Source: JACDAN01 sp036554945
Lineage (GTDB): Bacteria > Actinomycetota > Thermoleophilia > Gaiellales > Gaiellaceae
DNA length: 27,182 nucleotides
NCBI GenBank assembly: GCA_036554945.1
Contig: DATBMH010000072.1
Span: 1-27,182, forward strand
Reading direction: 5' to 3'
The notes below the pieces were generated by a model. It made no database searches. It was given only the letters and a program-made list of their open reading frames with translations, and was not told the origin of the DNA. This document shows positions 7,117 to 13,859 of this stretch, one piece after another. The first letter of the stretch is position 1. The number at the start of each line of letters is the position of its first letter. A program made the translations under genes and the position numbers.

Positions 7117-7802
7117 TGGAGGCCCCCGCCGTCGAGGATCAACGTCTGGCCGTTGATCGCGCCTGCATCCGGTGACGCGAGGAACTCGACGGCGTGCGCG
7201 ACCTCCTCCGGCTCGAGCAGGCGGCCGAGCGGCGACATCATGACCAGCGAGGCCTCGGCCTCCTCGGCGGGTCGGCCGGTCTTCTCGACGATGTTGGCGA
7301 CGGTTCGCGTGGTCATGTCCGTTCGGACCCAGGTCGGGCAGACGGCGTTGGCGGTGACGCCGGTCCCGGCCACCTCGGCGGCAGCGGCGCGCATCAGCCC
7401 GATCGCCGCGTGCTTCGACGCCGCATACGCGGCGGTGTAGCGCGCGCCCGTGAGGCCCGCGACCGAGGCGACGGTGACGATCCGGCCATTGCCGCGCTCG
7501 ATCATGCCGCCGATGACCGCGCGGGTGCAGAGGAACGTCCCGGTGGCGTTCACGTCGAGGTGGGCGCGCCAGTCCTCGAGCGTGGTGCGGGCGAGCGGCG
7601 CGCTCCACGCGACGCCGGCGTTGTTCACGAGCACGTCCACGGGCCCGGTCCGTTCGAAGTACGCGGCGACCATCTCCTCGTCGGTCACGTCGAGGACGTC
7701 GCGGCCGACCGCCTCGACCCGGTCGCCGGCCGCGGAGAAGCGATCCGCGACCGCCTTGCCGATGCCCTTCGTCCCGCCGGTGACGACGACCACCCGGCTC
7801 AC
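7113..7802 (-). CDS. Short-chain dehydrogenase/reductase
   Basis: The protein has 229 residues from GTG 7802, at the short end of the SDR family. It carries the Rossmann TGGTKGIG motif (8-15), NNAG (60-63), the DVNATG asparagine (Asn85), catalytic Ser113 in TVASVAG and the YAASK motif with Tyr126 and Lys130, so the active site is complete. The segment between the second and third strands is shortened (AVGRDVLDVTDEE), which removes part of the usual cofactor-ribose region. A preference between NAD and NADP cannot be read safely. It probably interconverts a hydroxyl and a ketone on a CoA-bound ring or ring-opened intermediate of the anthraniloyl-CoA route, as BadH does for 2-hydroxycyclohexanecarboxyl-CoA; this is inferred from context. 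GTGA overlap with the ligase, CTGA with the crotonase. Confidence 0.92.
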   Translation of the reverse strand: MSRVVVVTGGTKGIGKAVADRFSAAGDRVEAVGRDVLDVTDEEMVAAYFERTGPVDVLVNNAGVAWSAPLARTTLEDWRAHLDVNATGTFLCTRAVIGGMIERGNGRIVTVASVAGLTGARYTAAYAASKHAAIGLMRAAAAEVAGTGVTANAVCPTWVRTDMTTRTVANIVEKTGRPAEEAEASLVMMSPLGRLLEPEEVAHAVEFLASPDAGAINGQTLILDGGGLH

Positions 7803-9295
7803 CGAAGCGCCCTGCGGTCGAGCTTGCCGGACGGCGTCTTCGGGAGGTCGTCCACGAAGCGGATCTCGCGCGGGACCTTGTGGCCGGCGAGCCGCTCGCG
7901 CGCGAATGCGCGGAGGTCGTCCTCCTCGAGGAGTTCCCGTGCGACGACGTAGGCGCGCGTGAGGGTGAGGCCGTTCTCCTGCGCGCCGACGACCGCGCAC
8001 TCGACGACCGCGGGGTGGCCGATCAGGCAGTGCTCGATCTCTGCCGGAGCGACCCAGATCCCGCCGACCTTGATCAGGTCGTCGGCCCGGCCCCGGTACC
8101 AGAAGTAGCCCTCCTCGTCCCGCTCGAAGAGGTCGCCGGTCTTGACCCGGTCACCGTGGAAGGTCTCCTTCGTCTTCTCGTGCTCGCCCCAGTAGAGGAG
8201 CGCGGCCGTGTCGCCCTGGATCCAGAGCTCGCCGTTCTCGGCGATGTGCGCCTGGTAGCCCGGCACCAGCTCACCGGTGCTCCCGGGCTTGACCCGCCCG
8301 GGCCGGTTCGAGATGTAGATGTGGTACGCCTCGGACGAGCCGATCCCGTCCAGCACCTCGACGCCGAAGGTTTCGAGCCAGCGGTCGTGCAGCTCCTTCG
8401 GCAGCGCCTCTCCTGCCGACGTGCACAAGCGCACAGGTGACATGTCGAGTGTCAGACACTCGTCATGGCCGGAGGGGACGGCTTTCGCGACCATCTGCGC
8501 CATCATCGTCGGGACATTCACAAGGATCGTCGGCTTGTGCTCGGCGATCAGCTCGAAGATCCGCTCGGGCGTCGAGCGCTCGGGGAAGACGATGCCGGCC
8601 GCGCCGACCCCGAACGGGAACAGCGCGGCGAGGTCGCGGGCGTAACCGAAGAAGAGCTTCGGGACGGGGAGGACGAGGTCGTCCGGCCGGAGGTCGAGCA
8701 CCCCGCGCCCGTACCACTCGAAGCTGAGGACGGGGCTGTGCGTCGGGTGGACGGCCGCCTTCGGCTGTCCCGTCGAGCCCGTCGTGAACTTCCAGATCGC
8801 GACGTCGTCCTTCGTCGTGGGCGCCGGGTCGAGCTCCGGCGAGGCGGCCGCGAGCCGCTCCGCGTACGAGTCGTCCACGACGAGGATCTCCCGCAGCCAG
8901 CGGCTGGACGCGGCCGCCTCTCGCACGGCGTCCTCCGTCGTCGTGTCGGCCACGACCACGCCGGCGCGCGTGTAGTCGAGGTAGTACGCGTAGTCCTTCG
9001 GCTGGAGGAAGGTGTACGCCTCGGCCGTGACCGCACCGATCTTCTGGGCCCCGTACCAGAGCGCCACGAACTCGACGGAGTCGCCGAGGACGAGCAAGAC
9101 GCGCTCCTCCGGACGGACGCCGAGCTCGCGCAGGATGTTGCCGCTCTGGTTCACGAGCTCCGCCAACCCGGTATATGTCGTCCTGCCGCCCGGCCCCACC
9201 AACGCCGTCCGCTCGCCGCGCCCTTCCTCGACGTTGCGGTCGACGAAGTACGTGGCGAGGTTGAGTTCGCGCGGGAGGTCCCGGTGCTCGATCAC
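7799..9295 (-). CDS. Benzoate-CoA ligase family enzyme, probably 2-aminobenzoate-CoA ligase
   Basis: The protein has 498 residues from GTG 9295 and is a complete ANL-superfamily adenylate-forming enzyme. Motifs in order are the nucleotide loop TTGSTGQPK (171-179), PKLFFGYARDLAALFPF, typical of the benzoate-CoA ligase group, the adenine motif GIGSSEAYHIY, the YRGRADDLIKVGGIWV hinge and the C-terminal PKTPSGKLDRR with catalytic Lys491. It would use ATP and CoA to turn anthranilate, released by kynureninase from the same operon, into anthraniloyl-CoA, the substrate of the monooxygenase/reductase encoded two genes upstream. The benzoate-ligase class is seen in the sequence; anthranilate as substrate rests on context. 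Benzoate or a substituted benzoate is the main alternative. It overlaps both neighbours as GTGA. Confidence 0.9.
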   Translation of the reverse strand: MIEHRDLPRELNLATYFVDRNVEEGRGERTALVGPGGRTTYTGLAELVNQSGNILRELGVRPEERVLLVLGDSVEFVALWYGAQKIGAVTAEAYTFLQPKDYAYYLDYTRAGVVVADTTTEDAVREAAASSRWLREILVVDDSYAERLAAASPELDPAPTTKDDVAIWKFTTGSTGQPKAAVHPTHSPVLSFEWYGRGVLDLRPDDLVLPVPKLFFGYARDLAALFPFGVGAAGIVFPERSTPERIFELIAEHKPTILVNVPTMMAQMVAKAVPSGHDECLTLDMSPVRLCTSAGEALPKELHDRWLETFGVEVLDGIGSSEAYHIYISNRPGRVKPGSTGELVPGYQAHIAENGELWIQGDTAALLYWGEHEKTKETFHGDRVKTGDLFERDEEGYFWYRGRADDLIKVGGIWVAPAEIEHCLIGHPAVVECAVVGAQENGLTLTRAYVVARELLEEDDLRAFARERLAGHKVPREIRFVDDLPKTPSGKLDRRALR

Positions 9296-9981
9296 CGCGC
9301 GACGTCCCTGATCAGCTCGACGAGCATGTCGGTCAGCGTCTCGAAGGTCTGGTCGCCCTCGGCCGCGGACGCCTCCGCCGGCGAGCCGCAGTACGCCTGC
9401 TCCATCCCCATCGCGAGGAAGTCGGCTCGCCCCTCGGCGATCGCGCCGGGCATGTCGACGATCCTCGGCTCGAGCGCCTTCATCCGATCGCGCCGGACGA
9501 GCTCGGGCCGGTCGGCCAGGACCAGCGACGTCTCGTACCGGCCGGCGTGACACGAACCGGCCCGGAACTCCTCCGTCAGCCGCTCCGCGTTCGCGCGCCG
9601 CGTGAGGTCGAGGAGCGGGAGCCCCGTGGCGCGGAGCGTCTCGACCTGCTCCGGCTCGAAGTGGCTGTTGACGAGGACGACCCGCTCCAGCCCCTCGGTC
9701 ACCTCGCCGATGAGCGCGGCGAGTGTCGACTCCGACACGCCGACCGCGCCAGGAAACGCCGAGCCGTACCGCGTGACGCCGTACGGCAGCGCGGGGAGGA
9801 CGAGCACGTCCACCTCGCCGCGCAGCCGCTCGGCCGCGCGCCGGCAGATTCCGACCGAGATCAGCGTGTCCGTCGAGAGCGGCGCGTGCGGGCCGTGGGG
9901 CTCGGTCGCGCCGAGCGGGAGCAGATGCACGGCGCCGGCGCGGCCCTCGAGGTCCGGGTACGCCAGGTCTCCGAAGTTCAC
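9292..9981 (-). CDS. Creatininase-family amidohydrolase, candidate N-formylkynurenine deformylase
   Basis: The protein has 229 residues from GTG 9981. The creatininase-family metal site is recognisable: PLGATEPHGPHAPLSTD gives Glu27, His29 and Asp38, NSHFEP gives His107, and HAGRYETS gives Glu150. The usual NGHGGN segment is altered to NSHFEP, which marks a distinct subgroup. The family cleaves amide and cyclic amidine C-N bonds with two metals and includes the archaeal formylamide hydrolase ArfB. The operon makes N-formylkynurenine and uses kynurenine but encodes no canonical KynB-type formamidase. Deformylation of N-formylkynurenine is therefore the simplest role. That step is inference; alternatives are opening or hydrolysis of a later amide. 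It overlaps both neighbours as GTGA and has a perfect palindrome just upstream of its start. Confidence 0.85.
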   Translation of the reverse strand: MNFGDLAYPDLEGRAGAVHLLPLGATEPHGPHAPLSTDTLISVGICRRAAERLRGEVDVLVLPALPYGVTRYGSAFPGAVGVSESTLAALIGEVTEGLERVVLVNSHFEPEQVETLRATGLPLLDLTRRANAERLTEEFRAGSCHAGRYETSLVLADRPELVRRDRMKALEPRIVDMPGAIAEGRADFLAMGMEQAYCGSPAEASAAEGDQTFETLTDMLVELIRDVAR

Positions 9982-11963
9982 GGCCGCACCTCGGCAAGTA
10001 ACACAGTGTTACTTGGAACAAGAGGGCGCTCGATCTGCGCCGGGGGCAGGTCGAGCAGCACCAGGTCGCCACGTCCCGCCCCGACGATGGTGTTCGCCTC
10101 GTCGAGCGTCGTGAGGTGGCCGCCGACGATCGTCGGGATCCGGGCCTCGTTGCGGACCCGGTCGCTGAGGGTGGTCAGGAAGCCACGCCGGTAGACCGGT
10201 CGATCGTCGTGGACGGTCTGGCCGGCCTCGACGTGGATCAGGTCGGCGCCGCTCGCCTTCAGCAGCCGCGCGAGCTCGATGCCGTCCTCGGCGGAGTTGC
10301 CGCGCGGATGCCAGTCGGTCACGGACAGGCGGACGGCGAGCGGGCCGTCCCACGCCGCGCGCACGGCCTCGAGCACCGAGAGCGGGAACCGGGTGCGCTC
10401 CTCCCTGGCGTTCGTGAGCGGCGAGAGGTAGCTCCCGAGCAGGTAGCCGTGGGCCATGTCGAGCTCGAGCACGGCTACGCCGAGCCCCGCGGCTCGCTCT
10501 GCACCCGCAACGAACCGGGCGCGGATCGCATCCTCGTCCGGCTCGCCCGGCACCTGGCTGAACGGCCCGTAGGGCTTGGCCGAAGGGGCCACGACCGGCC
10601 ACCCGTCCGCCAGGGGCAGGTCCCGCCCGAGCCGTGCGGGCCGGCATGCGCCCCTGCTGCCGGCATGTCCGAGCTGGAGGAGCACTTGCCCTTCCGGCGG
10701 TGTCCAGTCCTCCACCAGCGGCGTCTCGGGATCGACCCGACCGTCCGGCGAGACCGCAACGAACCCGCTCGGAACCAGGCAGAAGCGGTTCGGGAACGTC
10801 ACGTCGCGAAGCTCGAACGGCGAGAAGGCCGGCGGCGGAGACACGTCGTGCCCGCCGAACCAGGCGTCCAGCGCGCGTGTGAACCGCGGGTCGCGGATCC
10901 CCAGGCTCGCGTGCGTGATCCGCCCGCTCCGAGTCAGCAGGTTGAAGGCGAACTGGACCGGCTCGAGATGCGAATAGCTCTCGACTCGGCGGAAGTACGC
11001 GGCGCTCTCGCTGGCCGCGTCCTGCGTCCGCTCGACCACCGGGCCGCGCTCGAGCTCGTAGTCGACGACCGCCGCGTCGACGTCCCACCCGCGCCGGACC
11101 AGCGCGTTCGCCAGCGCGATCGAGTCTTCCATCGCGAGCTTGGTGCCTGACCCGATCGAGAAGTGCGCGGTATGAGCGGCGTCGCCGAGCAGCACGACCC
11201 GGCCGTCGTGCCAGACCCTGCTCGTCACCTTCGGGAAGTCGAGCCAGATCGAGCGGTTCGAGAAGAGCTCCCGCCCGCGGAGGTCGTTCGCGAACAACCG
11301 CTCGCAGAACGCCAGGTTCTCCTCCTCGGACATGTCCTCGTGCCTGGCACCGAGCCACGTCTCGAGGGGGCACTCGACGATGAACGTGGACATGCGCTCG
11401 TCGTAGGGGTACGCGTGGACGTTGTAGAGGCCGTGCTCGGTCTCCTTGAACACGAAGGTGAACGCGTCGAAGACGTGGTCGGTCCCGAACCAGACGTACT
11501 TCGAGCCCTCCGGCTCGACGCGCGTGCCGAAGTCGCCGAGCCTCCGCACGAGGCTGTTCGCGCCGTCGGCGCCGACGACGAGGTCGGCGGCCGGGAGCTC
11601 CTCGATCTCGACGCCGAACTCGAGCTCCACGCCGAGCCCGCGCGCACGCTGCTGGAGGATCTCCAGCAGCCGCCTCCGCGCGATCGCGGAGAACGAGTGC
11701 CCGCGCGACCGGAGCTCGCGACCCCGGTAGTGGATGTCGACGCGGTCCCAGCGGGCGAACGTGTCCGTGATCTCGAGGTGCGTCTGGGGGTCGGCGTCGC
11801 GGAGCGACCCCAGCGTCTCCTCGCTGAAGACGACGCCCCAGCCGAAGGTCGCGTCGGGCGCGTTGCGCTCCGAGACCCGCACGTCGACGCCCGGGTCGGC
11901 GCGCTTCAGCAGGATCGCGAGATAGAGCCCCGCCGGGCCCGCTCCGACGACCTGGACGTTCAC
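9978..11963 (-). CDS. Two-domain 2-aminobenzoyl-CoA monooxygenase/reductase (ACMR-like), compact form
   Basis: The protein has 661 residues from GTG 11963. Residues 1-370 are a flavin monooxygenase domain of the salicylyl-CoA 5-hydroxylase type: GAGPAG (7-12), the FGWGVVFSEETL block, GADGANS and LLGDAAHTAHFSIGSGTKLAMED (258-280). Residues 380-640 are an Old Yellow Enzyme-like TIM barrel with LLQLGHAGSRG, AHGYLLGSYLSPLTN and VRLSVTDW. This fusion is diagnostic of the enzyme that hydroxylates anthraniloyl-CoA and reduces the ring. It is shorter than the known enzyme (about 780 residues): segments are missing after NRF (about 393) and where the GGSxxNR motif should stand (about 522). The first histidine of the OYE HxxH pair is Asp502, with His505 kept. 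The reductive half-reaction may therefore differ. GTGA overlaps at both ends. Confidence 0.9.
   Translation of the reverse strand: MNVQVVGAGPAGLYLAILLKRADPGVDVRVSERNAPDATFGWGVVFSEETLGSLRDADPQTHLEITDTFARWDRVDIHYRGRELRSRGHSFSAIARRRLLEILQQRARGLGVELEFGVEIEELPAADLVVGADGANSLVRRLGDFGTRVEPEGSKYVWFGTDHVFDAFTFVFKETEHGLYNVHAYPYDERMSTFIVECPLETWLGARHEDMSEEENLAFCERLFANDLRGRELFSNRSIWLDFPKVTSRVWHDGRVVLLGDAAHTAHFSIGSGTKLAMEDSIALANALVRRGWDVDAAVVDYELERGPVVERTQDAASESAAYFRRVESYSHLEPVQFAFNLLTRSGRITHASLGIRDPRFTRALDAWFGGHDVSPPPAFSPFELRDVTFPNRFCLVPSGFVAVSPDGRVDPETPLVEDWTPPEGQVLLQLGHAGSRGACRPARLGRDLPLADGWPVVAPSAKPYGPFSQVPGEPDEDAIRARFVAGAERAAGLGVAVLELDMAHGYLLGSYLSPLTNAREERTRFPLSVLEAVRAAWDGPLAVRLSVTDWHPRGNSAEDGIELARLLKASGADLIHVEAGQTVHDDRPVYRRGFLTTLSDRVRNEARIPTIVGGHLTTLDEANTIVGAGRGDLVLLDLPPAQIERPLVPSNTVLLAEVRP
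9995..10015. promoter_or_regulatory. Perfect 21-base palindrome, operator-like, inside the upstream coding region
   Basis: Arms CAAGTAACAC and GTGTTACTTG (10 bases each) flank one central base. The site lies in the last codons of the monooxygenase/reductase gene, 14 bases before the creatininase start, and is strikingly AT-rich against its surroundings. It also brings in a TTA leucine codon (Leu655). The symmetry and size fit a TetR-type operator. No adjacent regulator of that family is in the window. Confidence 0.6.
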
Positions 11964-12787
11964 GCGAGCGCCTCCGTGAGCCGGTCGAGCTCCTCGCCGT
12001 CGGCGACCGCCGGGAAGAGGACGAGCTCGTCGCAGCCGGCCTCCTCGTACCCGCGGACGAAGTCCTTCACCGCCCGGGCACTCGTCAGGTTCTCCGCGAC
12101 GATCCGCTCGGCGAACGGCCCCGTGAAGGCGTAGTAGTCGCGGAGGTAGGCGTTTCCGCCCTCGACGTCGCCGAGACTGAAGTAGCCCTGGCCCCAGAGG
12201 CGAGGCCGGCCCGGACGGCCGAGGTCGCGCCACGCCGCCTCGGCGCGCGACACCGCCGACGCGAACGCGCGCGGAGGCCCGCCGCCGTGCGCGTAGCCGT
12301 CGGCGTACCGCGCCATCCGCGAGAAGGCCTGGCCGCTGAGGCCGCCGACGAGCAGCTCGATGCCGGCGCGGTCCGGGCCCACCAGCTCCGCGTCCACGCC
12401 CGAGCGGATGTAGGCGAGCTGCTCCGCGAGCTTCCGCCCGCGCCCGCGCGACTCGGCGCCCGCTGCCTCGTAGTCCTCCATCCGGGCGCCGACCGCGAGC
12501 CCGAGCGTCAGCCGTCCGCCGGAGAGCGCGTGCACCGACGCGGCCTGCTTCGCCAGCAGCCCCGTGGGACGCAGCGGCCCGATTGCGATCATCGTCGCCA
12601 GCCGGACTCGGTCGGTGACCCCCGCGGCGGCGGCGAGCGCGGCGAACGGCTCGTAGCTGTTGTAGGCGACTCGGTCGAGGACGGCAACGGACGAGAACGG
12701 CCCGGCGTCCGCCCGGCGGGCCCAGTCGAGCACGAGCTCCCCCGAGGCGCCCGGGACCGTCGTTGGCAGTCCTACCCCGACGTTCAT
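11960..12787 (-). CDS. LLM-class (luciferase-like, F420/FMN) oxidoreductase
   Basis: The protein has 275 residues from ATG 12787. The bacterial-luciferase-like TIM barrel is seen in VGVGLPTTVPG at the N-terminus, VRLATMIAIGPLRPTGLLAKQAASVHALSGGRLTLGLAVG-type segments (about 70-110, typical F420-binding region), ELLVGGLSGQAFSRMARYADGY and the C-terminal AGCDELVLFPAV. Members use F420 or FMN for two-electron chemistry or monooxygenation; the sequence alone does not decide which. It is the first gene of the tryptophan/anthraniloyl-CoA operon and overlaps the monooxygenase/reductase gene as GTGA. It may supply a reduction that the altered OYE domain of its partner does not, or a later ring step; this is inference. 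Only 29 bases separate its start from the divergent thioesterase. Confidence 0.88.
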   Translation of the reverse strand: MNVGVGLPTTVPGASGELVLDWARRADAGPFSSVAVLDRVAYNSYEPFAALAAAAGVTDRVRLATMIAIGPLRPTGLLAKQAASVHALSGGRLTLGLAVGARMEDYEAAGAESRGRGRKLAEQLAYIRSGVDAELVGPDRAGIELLVGGLSGQAFSRMARYADGYAHGGGPPRAFASAVSRAEAAWRDLGRPGRPRLWGQGYFSLGDVEGGNAYLRDYYAFTGPFAERIVAENLTSARAVKDFVRGYEEAGCDELVLFPAVADGEELDRLTEALA

Positions 12788-12816
12788 CCGACCCGAAGCT
12801 TCACACTTCCGGCCAC

Positions 12817-13209
12817 GTGGACTTCCGCGACCCGTCCCCGTTCGACAGTCACTACGGCCTCGAGATCGACGAGGCGACCGACGAGGTGGTCACGGCGCGG
12901 CTTCCCGTCCGCGAGCACCTCACCCAGCCGATCGGGCTCGTGCACGGCGGCGTCCACGCGTCGATCGCCGAGGCGCTCGCGTCCGTGGGCACCAACGTGG
13001 GCGTCAACCCGGAGGGCAAGGTCGGCCTGGGCCAGTCGAACAACTCGAGCTTCCTCCGGCCGGTCACGGAAGGGACGATCCACGCGACCGCACGGCGCCG
13101 CCACCGCGGCCGGACGACCTGGATCTGGGACGTCGAGATGACCGACGACGCCGGCCGCCTGTGCGCGATGAGCCGGGTCACGATCGCCGTCCGCGACCTC
13201 CCGGCCTAG
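12817..13209 (+). CDS. PaaI/EntH-type hotdog acyl-CoA thioesterase
   Basis: The protein has 130 residues from GTG 12817. It is a single hotdog domain: LTQPIGLVHGGVHASIAEAL (about 29-50) has the HGG motif and a glutamate in the helix, as in the E. coli EntH/Arthrobacter 4-hydroxybenzoyl-CoA thioesterase group, followed by NNSSFLRPVTEG and GRTTWIWDVEMTD strands. Aromatic acyl-CoA esters are the usual substrates. Divergent from an anthraniloyl-CoA operon, it may free CoA from stalled aryl-CoA intermediates, which is inference. A longer form from TTG 12763 would run into the neighbouring gene and does not look like the family's N-terminus. The stop shares CTAG with that of the convergent M15 peptidase gene. 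Confidence 0.88.
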   Translation: MDFRDPSPFDSHYGLEIDEATDEVVTARLPVREHLTQPIGLVHGGVHASIAEALASVGTNVGVNPEGKVGLGQSNNSSFLRPVTEGTIHATARRRHRGRTTWIWDVEMTDDAGRLCAMSRVTIAVRDLPA

Positions 13210-13835
13210 CGCCCGCTCGTGGAGAAGTGCTGGTAGTCCTTCGCAGACGTCCAGCGCCCGCCCCAGCCCCAGCCGACGGCGTCGAAGGCCCGGACGAGGA
13301 CGCTCGAGCTCGTCGCCATCCCGGGACGGCGCCGCGAGCGGTCGAGGTACGCCCGCCCGGCCGGCGGCTCGACGAGGCCGCCGTGGACGTACGGGTTCTC
13401 GACCGTGTTGACGTCGATCGCCCGCCCGTACGCGTGCTCCGACCACCGCGAGGTGCCGCCGACGAAGCGGCAGTTGAACCCGGACGTGTTGTCGGCCCGC
13501 ATCGACCGGTCGTCGCTGCCCTTGTAGACCTCGACGCCGAGCATCCGCCGGATCGGAAACCGCGCCGAGTAGAGCCGGCGGAAGACCGTGACGACGTCAC
13601 GCACGACACCGGCGTTCACGACCAGGATCCCGACGCGCGAGCGCCCGCGGAAGTCCCAGTGCCGAAGCCGGATCGCCCGGAGCTGGGCCGGCCCGACCGG
13701 ACACCCCGGCCGCCACGAGTAGGGGAGGTCGTCCGCGGTCACGCGCGAGACCTTCGAGGTGAACGGCGGCGCGGGCGCACCGTTCGCGGCCGGCACGAGG
13801 AGGAGCAACAGGGCGACGACGGCGAGCTTCGCCAT
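13206..13835 (-). CDS. Secreted M15-family (D-alanyl-D-alanine carboxypeptidase-like) peptidase
   Basis: The protein has 209 residues from ATG 13835. Residues 1-20 form a signal peptide (KLAVVALLLLLVPAANGAPA) with a likely cleavage after AxGA. The M15 zinc site is present: SEHAYGRAID gives His134 and Asp141, and DYQHFS gives His203 near the C-terminus. Such enzymes trim peptidoglycan stem peptides, or only bind them, outside the membrane. It is divergent from a secreted L,D-transpeptidase with 24 bases between starts, so the pair probably works on the same wall material: M15 enzymes can make or consume the tetrapeptides that L,D-transpeptidases use. Two cysteines (45 and 122) may form a disulfide. 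The start has a TANNNT box six bases upstream and no Shine-Dalgarno. Confidence 0.88.
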   Translation of the reverse strand: MAKLAVVALLLLLVPAANGAPAPPFTSKVSRVTADDLPYSWRPGCPVGPAQLRAIRLRHWDFRGRSRVGILVVNAGVVRDVVTVFRRLYSARFPIRRMLGVEVYKGSDDRSMRADNTSGFNCRFVGGTSRWSEHAYGRAIDVNTVENPYVHGGLVEPPAGRAYLDRSRRRPGMATSSSVLVRAFDAVGWGWGGRWTSAKDYQHFSTSGR

Positions 13836-13841
13836 GACCCG

Positions 13842-13851
13842 AGGGTAGTCT
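13842..13851. promoter_or_regulatory. Overlapping divergent -10 boxes for the M15 peptidase and L,D-transpeptidase genes
   Basis: TAGTCT (13846-13851, plus) stands eight bases before GTG 13860. TACCCT (13847-13842, minus) stands six bases before ATG 13835. The boxes share two base pairs, and both would give leaderless transcripts. No good -35 boxes are visible. Confidence 0.45.
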
Positions 13852-13859
13852 CAACCCCC

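Noticed and set aside
12763..12816. TTG 12763 as start of the thioesterase
   Set aside because: It would place 18 unrelated residues before the hotdog domain and overlap the first codons of the divergent LLM gene.
12811..12822. Twelve-base match GGCCACGTGGAC shared by the starts of the thioesterase and CMD genes (also near 17260)
   Set aside because: It includes the common GTG-GAC start context, and short GC-rich matches are expected by chance at this window size.
13161..13859. Upstream open extension of the L,D-transpeptidase frame
   Set aside because: It lies antisense to the M15 peptidase gene, is Arg/Pro-rich, and the signal peptide begins at GTG 13860.
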